Origin: Mycobacterium aquaticum
GTDB taxonomy: Bacteria; Actinomycetota; Actinomycetes; Mycobacteriales; Mycobacteriaceae
Direction: 5' to 3'
DNA: 64,000 nucleotides
NCBI RefSeq assembly: GCF_002086485.1
Contig: NZ_MVHF01000001.1
Coordinates: 310,001-374,000 of the forward strand
Shown: positions 18,240-25,250 of the stretch, in pieces
Layout: each line of letters opens with the position of its first letter
How positions within the stretch are numbered: position 1 is the first letter of the stretch
The notes under the pieces: model-generated
The model's database searches: none
Told to the model about the DNA's origin: nothing
Seen by the model: the letters and a program-made list of their open reading frames with translations, nothing else
Program-made: the position numbers and the translations under genes

Positions 18240-18252
18240 TGCAAAATTTGCA
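18240..18252. promoter_or_regulatory. Palindrome TGCAAA-A-TTTGCA, probable TetR operator
   Basis: A perfect 6+1+6 palindrome lies 20 bp upstream of the likely GTG start of the TetR gene, in the divergent region shared with the lipoprotein gene at 18080. A related half-site, TGTGCAATA, follows at 18256-18264. Position and symmetry suggest autoregulation by the TetR protein; this is inference. Confidence 0.5.
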
Positions 18253-18272
18253 GACTGTGCAATAATTCTGAT

Positions 18273-18890
18273 GTGGAAGCCGAAGGACTACGTCAACGAC
18301 GGCGCCGTGAGACGGCGACGGAGATCCACCGCGCCACCTTGGAACTGGCCCGCGATGAGGGCTTCGACAAGGTGACTGTGGACGCGATCAGTGCCCGCGC
18401 CGGGATCTCGCAGCGCACCTTCTTCAATTACTTCTCCAGCAAGGAAGCGGCGCTCGTACACGGGCCGTTCGAGCTCGCGGCCGATCGAGTGCTCACGTTC
18501 GTCGCCGCCGGACCCTGCAGCCCCCGGCAGATGCTCACCGATGTCATCGACCTGCTGATGGAGAACATGGCTGAGTTGCCGCCTCAGCGTGAGGTGATGA
18601 AGGAGGCGCTGACGGTGGCCTCCGGGCATCCCAGCGTCCTGGCAGCGTTCCTCGCACGGGTCGACCATCTCGCGCAACAGATCGCCGACACCATCGCCGA
18701 ACGGGCCGGGGACCGCATCGACGACGTCGACGACCCCACGGTGATTGCCGCGTTGGCCGTCACCGCTGTCCGCCTCGGTATGGACCGGTGGATGGCCACG
18801 TCACCCGGGCCCGAGGGGGCGGATTCCCCGGCACCGCACGTCCATCACATCGCCGTGCGGATGCACGCCGTCATGGAAGGTCAATCATGA
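18273..18890 (+). CDS. TetR-family transcriptional regulator
   Basis: This protein has a TetR-type helix-turn-helix (TLELARDEGFDKVTVDAISARAGISQRTFFNYFSSKEAAL) and a longer C-terminal ligand-binding part. The frame opens at 18177, but the upstream stretch (with the odd Cys-rich MCKICRLCNN) overlaps the operator-like palindrome. GTG 18273 (VEAEGLRQRRRRETATEI) is therefore the more likely start, giving 205 residues. Its TGA overlaps the ATG of the acyltransferase gene, so the two are co-translated. A role in controlling that gene and itself is probable; the ligand is unknown, perhaps an acyl compound. Confidence 0.85.
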   Translation: MEAEGLRQRRRRETATEIHRATLELARDEGFDKVTVDAISARAGISQRTFFNYFSSKEAALVHGPFELAADRVLTFVAAGPCSPRQMLTDVIDLLMENMAELPPQREVMKEALTVASGHPSVLAAFLARVDHLAQQIADTIAERAGDRIDDVDDPTVIAALAVTAVRLGMDRWMATSPGPEGADSPAPHVHHIAVRMHAVMEGQS

Positions 18891-19783
18891 AGTGGCTCAA
18901 CGACAGACAGGCCCGGGTCGACCTGCTCGAAAATGGCATCCTGGCGGCCGCGCGAAAGTGGGACCACGTCCGGCCGGTGTATAAACCCTATGTCGACGGG
19001 CTCGAAAACCTGCCTGCCGATGGGAGATTCCTCATCGTGGGCAACCACACCGCCGTGGCGTCGACGGAAATCGGGCTGATTCTCTATGAGGTGCAACGCC
19101 ATCTGGGTATTCGTGTCCGGGCGCTGATGGATCGACAGTTCGGCAAGCTCAAGGGACTTCCCGCCGAGTTCGTCGCGGCCGGTGGCGGCATCGTGGGTGA
19201 ACCGCGCGCCGCGGGAGAGTTGATGTCGGCCAACGAGCCCATCCTGGTGTTCCCCGGTGGTGGCCGCGAGATCGCCAAGGCCAAAGACGAGCTCTACACA
19301 CTGCTGTGGGGAGACCGCGCCGGATTCGCCCGGCTCGCGGCCGAGCACGACTACCCGATCGTGACGGCGGCCGTGGTGGGTGGCGACGACGTGTACAAGA
19401 TCCTGACAACGCGAGACGGAGTGTGGTCGCGCGTCAGCGGGCGTGCCAGCGAATTGCTCAGTGGGCGAACGGATATGGCGATCCAGCTGATGCGCGGTAT
19501 CGGTCCCACCCTGGTGCCGCGGCCGCAGCGCCTGTACGCCCGGTTCTCCGCGCCCATCGACACCACACGTCCGGCGGATGTCGCGGCCGACGACTGGGTG
19601 GCCACGATCCGGGCGAAGACCAAGTCGACACTCGAATCCGACCTGGCCGAGTTGCAGGAAATCCGTGCAGGCGACCCATTCCGCAACCTGGCGCCGTGGG
19701 CCTGGGGGGCGGCCGTGATGCCGCCCGGATCCGCTGCGGCCCAATCAACAGCGCATTGCGCGCCTACAGTACGTCAGCGCTGA
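18887..19783 (+). CDS. Lysophospholipid acyltransferase-like (LPLAT/PlsC superfamily) protein
   Basis: This 298-residue protein resembles the PlsC/LPLAT superfamily that transfers acyl groups to glycerol or lysolipid acceptors at the membrane. GRFLIVGNHTAVASTEIGL contains the acceptor-site NHxx(x)D-type block (here NHTAVASTE, with the Asp not conserved). FPGGGREIAKAKDE corresponds to the phosphate-binding FPEG-like block, and YPIVTAAVVGG to the last block. The FPGGxRE form is typical of diacylglycerol acyltransferase-like LPLAT members in mycobacteria. The start overlaps the TetR stop (ATGA). The final ~20 residues are low-complexity. Confidence 0.8.
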   Translation: MKWLNDRQARVDLLENGILAAARKWDHVRPVYKPYVDGLENLPADGRFLIVGNHTAVASTEIGLILYEVQRHLGIRVRALMDRQFGKLKGLPAEFVAAGGGIVGEPRAAGELMSANEPILVFPGGGREIAKAKDELYTLLWGDRAGFARLAAEHDYPIVTAAVVGGDDVYKILTTRDGVWSRVSGRASELLSGRTDMAIQLMRGIGPTLVPRPQRLYARFSAPIDTTRPADVAADDWVATIRAKTKSTLESDLAELQEIRAGDPFRNLAPWAWGAAVMPPGSAAAQSTAHCAPTVRQR

Positions 19784-19796
19784 TGCGCGTTACCGG

Positions 19797-20741
19797 CTAA
19801 GTGAGCGGCTCAATAGGTGCCGGAGCCGGTCGCTGTGCAGGGGAGGGCGTCGCCGCGGGTGCCGGACCCGGTGCTGCGCCCGTCGCCGGAAGATGCTGCG
19901 AGGGGCCGGGTGCGGCAGGCAACGGTGTCAAGGTCGCGGGCGCGGCGGGCGCCGGGGCCGGGCCTGGTGCGGGACCGGTCGCCGGAGGATTCGCGATGGC
20001 GTCGGCGGCCCAGCTCGACTGGAGCTGGTTGGCGACGAATGTAGCGCCCTTGTCGACCATGCCGGCTTCTTCGTACTGATTGTGCGCGGAGAAGCTTCGA
20101 CCGTCGGATGCACAGACGAGGTCGTTGTCGACGCACAGGTCGATGGTCTTGGCCGCGTACAGCGGGCCGATGGCGATCGGTGGCTCGCTGATGGCTTTCA
20201 TGAACCGTGTCGACGGTTTGCCGAAGAGCGCCACGGCCGCGACATGATCGGAGATGTCGGGTGGCAGCGGGGTCGGCACATCCGTGGCGTGAACGCCGTC
20301 GGGAATCACACTGGCGGTGACGAAACCTGCGATGGCGGCGCCTTGGGAGAACCCGCCGAGCACCATCTTGGTGCGCGGACAGTTCGACGCGGTTGCCAGG
20401 ACGTGTGCGCGGGCGTCCGAGATGCCGTCGACAGCGGTCGGGAAGTCCATCGTGGCCGGATAGTCGACGGCGTATACGCCAACGGTTTTGCCGGGGAGGC
20501 GCGACCGCACGGAATTGACGAATGCTTCGCCCGTGGGGCCGAGGCCCGGGTCTTCAGTGGTTCCGCGGGCGAAGATCACCTCGGCGTCGGGGCAGTTGGC
20601 CGCCTGCGCGGATAACGTTGGTGCGCCGAACAATATGGTCGGCACCGCTGTCGCGGCGCCGATCAGAACAACAACGTGGCGTGCCTCCACGCACACATGC
20701 TGACACATCGCGACGATGTGCGCGCGCCAGTTGAACGACAT
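19797..20741 (-). CDS. Secreted cutinase-family esterase with Pro/Ala-rich tail
   Basis: This is a cutinase-like serine esterase of about 314 residues. The N-terminus has a signal anchor/peptide (VVVLIGAATAVPTILFGAPTLSAQA) followed by NCPDAEVIFARGTTEDPGLGPTG, the cutinase opening. The nucleophile motif is GGFSQGAA. The DLCVDNDLVC segment and the following H in FSAHNQYEEAG complete the triad, and several Cys suggest disulfides. The C-terminal 65 residues are almost entirely Pro/Ala/Gly, possibly a cell-wall linker. Mycobacterial cutinase-like proteins hydrolyse lipid esters. The start ATG 20741 or GTG 20756 is possible; the longer frame to 20873 is unlikely. Confidence 0.88.
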   Translation of the reverse strand: MSFNWRAHIVAMCQHVCVEARHVVVLIGAATAVPTILFGAPTLSAQAANCPDAEVIFARGTTEDPGLGPTGEAFVNSVRSRLPGKTVGVYAVDYPATMDFPTAVDGISDARAHVLATASNCPRTKMVLGGFSQGAAIAGFVTASVIPDGVHATDVPTPLPPDISDHVAAVALFGKPSTRFMKAISEPPIAIGPLYAAKTIDLCVDNDLVCASDGRSFSAHNQYEEAGMVDKGATFVANQLQSSWAADAIANPPATGPAPGPAPAPAAPATLTPLPAAPGPSQHLPATGAAPGPAPAATPSPAQRPAPAPIEPLT

Positions 20742-21027
20742 TTTATTGGTGTTCACCTGTTGAGAACCCCCGGACGCTGCTTTCTGGGGCGGTGAATCCT
20801 GTTTGCGGGCAGCACAATACGCACACCTGTCGCGAATTCGCCATGCGCCCGGAAATGGACCGAAATACCACACCGGAGGCCTTGGGCCCGGACGCTGACG
20901 GTTGCGACACGGTCACAGAAGCATACCTATCAATGCATCAGGAGCAGCAACCTTCACTTCGGTCACTATCGTCACATCAGTCAGCTAGTGACGTCAATGG
21001 GACGTCGTGCCCTCTGGAAGGGGTGAG

Positions 21028-22491
21028 ATGTCGCCGCGTCCTCGAATCGCATCGTTGTCGGTGGCGTCGGCGGCCGCTATGGGGCTCGTCGTCGCAATCG
21101 GCGCCGCACCTCCCGCGGCCGCCGAACCGTGCACCGGAGCCGCCGCTGCTGCCCAGCCGCCCGCCAACGCCGTGGCAACTCCGGCGTTGCCCGGGCTCAA
21201 CCGTCCGCCAACAGGTCACCGGCCCGCCGGGGCGAATGACAGTGCGCCGCTGCCCAGGTTGGGACAGCTACCCAAGATGCTCCTCAACGCGCTCTCGCCG
21301 TTGACCCAGCATTCCGCGCCGGTGCGCCAGCAGGCCGCGGTAGAGCCCCCACCGCGACCCGTCGTTCCGAACAACCCCGCCCCGCCGAATGTGGCTCAGC
21401 CCGTGCCCAACGCGGCGCCGGCCCCGGCGCCGGAGGCCGCGCCTGCACCCGCTCCGCCCGGGACCTCGCTCGTGGGATGGGTCACCGGGCCGGACAGCCC
21501 CAACAACACCATCCAGCGGTTCGCGATCTCGGGCACAGACCTCGGGATCATGTGGGACAACGGTGATCCCGGCGCGCATCAGGTGCTGATGGCATTCGGC
21601 GACACCTACGGTTACTGCAGCGTCCGTGGACAGCAATGGCGCTACAACACCTTGTTCCGCAGTCAGGACGGTTCGCTGTCGCAGACCGTCTCCGTGCCCA
21701 ATGGCGTGAAGGCCAACCGGTATTCGGGCTCGCCGGTGTGGGCGCCGGGGCTTTCCAAGCAGATCGTCAACAGCATCAAGTGGGCGCCTACCGAAGTCGG
21801 GATCATCCCGACGTCCGGCGTCTCCGTCGGCAGAAACCAGTACTTGAACTTCATGTCCATCAAGCGCTGGGGCGACAACGGCTTCTGGGACACCAATTTC
21901 TCGGGCATCGCGGTGTCCCAGGACAACGGCGAGAACTGGGGGGTGTATCCCAGCAGCATCCGCGCCGTCGGTGACTCCGTGCCGAGGCTTGCCGCTGTGC
22001 CGGGCAACGAGAACTTCCAGATGGGGGCATTCCTCAAGCCAGGCCCGGGTGACCCGTACCTCTACACGTTCGGCACGCCGTCAGGGCGTGGGGGATCGGC
22101 CTACATCGCCCGGGTTCCCCAGGGCGCTGTGCCGGATCAACGACGCTACGAGTACTGGAACGGCGACAGCAATTCCTGGGTCCCCGGTAATCCCGCCGCC
22201 GCCACCCCGGTGATCCCCGGCCCGGTCGGGGAAATGTCGGCCCAGTACAACACCTATCTCAAGCAGTATCTGGTGCTGTACTGCAACGGCGCCAACGACG
22301 TCGTCGCGCGCACTGCGCCTGCACCGCAAGGGCCGTGGAGCCCGGAGCAGATGCTGGTGTCCTCGATGCAGTTCCCAGGCGGCATCTATGCGCCCTTCCT
22401 GCACCCGTGGTCGACGGGCAAGGAGTTGTACTTCAACCTGTCGCTGTGGTCGGCGTACAACGTGATGCTCATGAAAACGGTATTGCCGTAA
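21028..22491 (+). CDS. Secreted DUF4185 protein (first of three), candidate D-arabinan hydrolase
   Basis: This 487-residue exported protein has a signal peptide cleaved after ...PPAAA, and then a ~110-residue Pro/Ala-rich linker. The DUF4185 domain runs from GWVTGPDS to the C-terminus and includes DLGIMWDNG, MAFGDTYGYC, DTNFSGIAVSQDNGENW, NENFQMGAFL and GGIYAPFLHPWSTGKELYFNLSLW. The fold is expected to be a beta-propeller. DUF4185 members have been assigned to GH183, with endo-D-arabinanase activity on mycobacterial arabinogalactan/lipoarabinomannan reported for some; whether this one is active is inference. The start ATG 21028 follows GGAAGGGG. A close paralogue lies at 44745 and a more distant one at 52701. 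Confidence 0.85.
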   Translation: MSPRPRIASLSVASAAAMGLVVAIGAAPPAAAEPCTGAAAAAQPPANAVATPALPGLNRPPTGHRPAGANDSAPLPRLGQLPKMLLNALSPLTQHSAPVRQQAAVEPPPRPVVPNNPAPPNVAQPVPNAAPAPAPEAAPAPAPPGTSLVGWVTGPDSPNNTIQRFAISGTDLGIMWDNGDPGAHQVLMAFGDTYGYCSVRGQQWRYNTLFRSQDGSLSQTVSVPNGVKANRYSGSPVWAPGLSKQIVNSIKWAPTEVGIIPTSGVSVGRNQYLNFMSIKRWGDNGFWDTNFSGIAVSQDNGENWGVYPSSIRAVGDSVPRLAAVPGNENFQMGAFLKPGPGDPYLYTFGTPSGRGGSAYIARVPQGAVPDQRRYEYWNGDSNSWVPGNPAAATPVIPGPVGEMSAQYNTYLKQYLVLYCNGANDVVARTAPAPQGPWSPEQMLVSSMQFPGGIYAPFLHPWSTGKELYFNLSLWSAYNVMLMKTVLP

Positions 22492-22539
22492 CGCTTTCAG
22501 CAGTCTGCGGCCTATTCGGCCGGTGTTGAAGCGTGCGCG

Positions 22540-22558
22540 CCGAAGCTGTGGGCTTCGG
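22540..22558 (+). terminator. Hairpin after the first DUF4185 gene
   Basis: CCGAAGC and GCTTCGG form a perfect 7-bp stem around a 5-nt loop, about 50 nt after the stop at 22491. It lacks a U-tract. The position after a monocistronic gene makes it a reasonable candidate terminator. Confidence 0.45.
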
Positions 22559-22774
22559 TGGGTCCGGCACTTTCTCACAGTTGCTTACCGGAAAGGCTCA
22601 AGGCGCGCCATAGGGTGCGAGTCGTGACGGAGTCGTGTTCAAAAAGTGACAGAAGAGGTTCAGTGTTATCAGAGTGATATGAGTGCACGAAGGGCGCGAT
22701 GTCACCTTCCTGGTGAACCTGGCGGTCCCACACGTCGTGTATTCGACGGACGATCAGAGGGATGGAGTGAAACC

Positions 22775-22915
22775 GTGAACATGAGCCGAACGTTCGACAC
22801 GCGCACCGCGCGGATCGCCCTCCTGCTGATCCGTCGCCCCGTCATGAGCCGGCGCTATCCCGCAGAGCAGGAACGTCTGGTCACCCCACAGGAACTCGCC
22901 GCTCTGGGCCGGTAG
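22775..22915 (+). CDS. Possible small protein of 46 residues
   Basis: A short frame starting GTG (VNMSRTFDTRTARIALLL...) follows a plausible ribosome site (GGATGGAG) and runs to a TAG at 22913-22915. The sequence is basic, with a short hydrophobic stretch (ARIALLLIRRPVM) and ends VTPQELAALGR. The open frame extends upstream to 22646, but that part has no ribosome site. I do not recognise a family. It precedes the Ddn-like gene by 26 bp and could be co-transcribed with it. Confidence 0.35.
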   Translation: MNMSRTFDTRTARIALLLIRRPVMSRRYPAEQERLVTPQELAALGR

Positions 22916-22941
22916 GCGCGCACGCGTGCCACCATGAAGCC

Positions 22942-23364
22942 ATGACGGATCAGGGCGAACGCGACTTCAACCAACGCAACATCGAGGAGTTCCGAGCCAA
23001 CGGCGGCAAGGTAGGTGGGCAGTTCGAGGGGTTTCCGCTCTTGCTGCTCACCTCCACGGGCGCCAAGAGCGGGGCCCAGCGGGTCAATCCGGTTGCCTAC
23101 TTCGATATCGACGGGGCAATCTACATCGTCGGCTCGTCAGCAGGCCGGGACCGGGATCCCTCGTGGGCCTTCAACATTCGCGCGCACCCTGACGTCACTG
23201 TGGAGATCGGCACCGCTGGCCCTGCGGCGGTCACCGCGCGCGAACTGCCCCGCGAGGAGCGCGACGCCGTCTACGAGATCGTCAAGCAGCGGGCACCGGG
23301 ATTCGCCGAGTACGAGGCGCGTACCGATCGGGTCATCCCCGTCTTCGAACTGGTCCGCAGATAG
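22942..23364 (+). CDS. Deazaflavin (F420)-dependent nitroreductase-family oxidoreductase (Ddn-like)
   Basis: This 140-residue protein belongs to the split-barrel Ddn/FDOR-A family that uses reduced coenzyme F420 (the M. tuberculosis Ddn activates pretomanid and reduces quinones). Diagnostic segments are FPLLLLTSTGAKSGAQRVNPVAYF, IYIVGSSAGRDRDPSWAFNIRAHPDVTVEIG and AVYEIVKQRAPGFAEYEARTDRVIPVFELVR. It is cytosolic or membrane-associated. The physiological substrate is unknown, and menaquinone-like quinones are a fair guess. It is convergent with the flavin monooxygenase gene, with 4 bp between the stops. Confidence 0.9.
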   Translation: MTDQGERDFNQRNIEEFRANGGKVGGQFEGFPLLLLTSTGAKSGAQRVNPVAYFDIDGAIYIVGSSAGRDRDPSWAFNIRAHPDVTVEIGTAGPAAVTARELPREERDAVYEIVKQRAPGFAEYEARTDRVIPVFELVRR

Positions 23365-23368
23365 TGCC

Positions 23369-24544
23369 TCACGCGGTGGCGAGCGCGGTCTCGGCCACCT
23401 GTTGGGCGTCGTAGGTGTTGATCGCGACACTGTCGAGAATGGCCTGCAGTTGTTCGGCCTGTGCGCGCGGCGCCAGCTCCGTGGACCGGTAGATACGCCC
23501 GGCGGCGCGAGCCTGCGAGCGGACCCGGCCGGTGCGCGTCATCCGCAGATTTTCATAGCGGCGCAACCGCTCTGGTAATTCGTGGGGTTGTCCGCCACGC
23601 AGCAGCACCGCCAAGGTCGCGGCATCTTCGATGGCCTGGTTGGCGCCCTGCCCGAGGTGCGGGGTGACTGCGTGGGCACTATCGCCCAGCAGGGTGATGC
23701 GCTCGGACGACCAGCGGTCGAGTGGTTCACGATCGTAGATGCCCCACCGGAAGGTCGAGTCCATTGCAGCGATGATCGCACTCACCTGGGGATCCCAACC
23801 GCGGTAGGCTGCTGCGAGCTCGGCGACATCGCCTGGCGCGGTCCAGGATTCGGCGACTGTGAGATTGGTCGGCACGAACGCCACGATGTTGAGCAGCCGG
23901 CCGGCCGAGACGGGGTAGGCGAGAAAGCTCTGCCGGGGCCCGAGCCACATGGAACTTGCGCGCATGTCGGCGATCCCGGCTACCCGTTCGGCGGGAATCA
24001 GCCCGCGGTAGGCCATGATTCCCTCGCTGACAGGTGCAGCAGGCGTGGTCACCTTGCCTTGCAGGCGCGAATGGATACCGTCGGCGCCGACGAGCAGATC
24101 GGCGTCGACCGTTGTGCCGTCGGCGAACTCGACACGCACTCCGTCGGCGTGCTCGGTGGCGCCGACGCAGGTTCGGCCCAGACGCAGCGCGTCGGAGGGT
24201 AGTGCGTCGGCGAGAACCTGCTGGAATTCCCCGCGGTGCAGAAACCAGGTGCGGGTCGGATCCCCGAAGGACAGCGTGGAGGGTTCGCCCGCAATGGGCT
24301 CGGCCTGCCAGGTGCGGAAGCGGTAGTGCGTCACGGGACCGGCGACCTTCGCCAGTGCGTCACCCACGCCGAGGTGGTTGAGAACGCGCGATCCGTTGGT
24401 CGCGATGGCGACGCCGGCGCCGAGCGCCTTGAGCTCATGTGCCTGTTCGTACACGTTCGCATCGATGCCGTTGGCGCGCAGCGCGATCGCGGTGGTCAGT
24501 CCGCCGATACCTGCGCCGATGACGGCGACTCTCAGGCCGGTCAT
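23369..24544 (-). CDS. FAD-dependent aromatic-ring monooxygenase-like protein
   Basis: This 391-residue flavoprotein belongs to the PHBH/salicylate hydroxylase class A group. The N-terminal FAD motif VAVIGAGIGGLTTAIALRANG (residues 6-26), the middle ADLLVGADGIHSRL (DG motif), and GDSAHAVTPHLGQGANQAIEDA (GD motif) are all present. Such enzymes use NAD(P)H and O2 to hydroxylate aromatic substrates, for example salicylate- or 3-hydroxybenzoate-like acids. It is divergent from a TetR gene across two palindromic sites, so it is probably induced by its substrate or a related toxic aromatic compound. Confidence 0.88.
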   Translation of the reverse strand: MTGLRVAVIGAGIGGLTTAIALRANGIDANVYEQAHELKALGAGVAIATNGSRVLNHLGVGDALAKVAGPVTHYRFRTWQAEPIAGEPSTLSFGDPTRTWFLHRGEFQQVLADALPSDALRLGRTCVGATEHADGVRVEFADGTTVDADLLVGADGIHSRLQGKVTTPAAPVSEGIMAYRGLIPAERVAGIADMRASSMWLGPRQSFLAYPVSAGRLLNIVAFVPTNLTVAESWTAPGDVAELAAAYRGWDPQVSAIIAAMDSTFRWGIYDREPLDRWSSERITLLGDSAHAVTPHLGQGANQAIEDAATLAVLLRGGQPHELPERLRRYENLRMTRTGRVRSQARAAGRIYRSTELAPRAQAEQLQAILDSVAINTYDAQQVAETALATA

Positions 24545-24567
24545 GATTCTCCTTCGTCCGCAATATG

Positions 24568-24612
24568 TGTACCGATCGATACAAGATTGACTATAAACGT
24601 ACCGATCGGTAC
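24568..24612. promoter_or_regulatory. Double TetR operator (two GTACCGATCGGTAC-type palindromes)
   Basis: Two related palindromes occupy the 77-bp divergent region. TGTACCGATCGATACA (24568-24583) is near-perfect and GTACCGATCGGTAC (24599-24612) is perfect. Their centres are 30 bp apart, about three helical turns, on the same face of the DNA. The second ends 9 bp before the TetR GTG; the first is close to the monooxygenase start. This arrangement fits cooperative binding by the adjacent TetR dimer with repression of both genes. Confidence 0.75.
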
Positions 24613-24621
24613 AGTCAAGGG

Positions 24622-25197
24622 GTGGCCCGCACCGCAGATCCCGTCAAACGTGAAGAGCTGTTGAAGGCGGTCGTGGCCTATCTCGAACAGCGTGGCATCG
24701 GCGACATGTCGCTGGCCCCCATGGCGCAGGCGCTGGGCACGAGTAAACGCATGCTGCTGTATTACTTCGGCGACCGTGCAGAGTTGCTCACCCAGGCCCT
24801 CGACGCCAGCCGCCCGCAGCTGGGGGAGATGTTCAGTGACGTCACCACCCCGGAGCAGTTCGCCGACGCGGCCCGCACGATGTGGCGTGAGCTGACCCGC
24901 GGGGGTGAGCGCCGAAACGTCCGACTGCTCCTGCAGGTCCTCAGCCTGGCCGTGACGGATCCAGAGACCTACGGCGAATCGGCCCGCACGGCAGTCGACG
25001 TGATGATCGGACCGATCACCGCTGCGCTGAGCACCATCGGGTACGTCGACGAGGACGCTTGCGCGCGTGCCACTTTGGTGGTCTCCGGGCTACGCGGGCT
25101 GTGCCAGGACATGCTGGTCACCAAGGACCGGTCACGCGTCGACGCCGCCGCCGAACTCCTGATCGCCGCGTCGGTCGTGGACGCGCCGCGACTGTGA
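24622..25197 (+). CDS. TetR-family regulator of the divergent monooxygenase
   Basis: This 191-residue TetR protein starts at GTG 24622 (VARTADPVKREELLKAVVAYLEQRG). It has the helix-turn-helix SLAPMAQALGTSKRMLLYYFGDRAELL and a C-terminal effector domain (LVVSGLRGLCQDMLVTKDRSRVDAAAELL). The frame is open upstream to 24565, but that part would run through both operator palindromes. It most likely represses itself and the FAD monooxygenase through these sites. Confidence 0.88.
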   Translation: MARTADPVKREELLKAVVAYLEQRGIGDMSLAPMAQALGTSKRMLLYYFGDRAELLTQALDASRPQLGEMFSDVTTPEQFADAARTMWRELTRGGERRNVRLLLQVLSLAVTDPETYGESARTAVDVMIGPITAALSTIGYVDEDACARATLVVSGLRGLCQDMLVTKDRSRVDAAAELLIAASVVDAPRL

Positions 25198-25250
25198 ATC
25201 GGCTGCGAAAAATCGGGCAGAATTTCGCAGCGAACGCACACTCGCGAACG

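Noticed and set aside
22646..22774. Extended 89-codon version of the small gene at 22775
   Set aside because: The added N-terminal part has no ribosome site and reads as random basic sequence. The GTG at 22775 is better placed.
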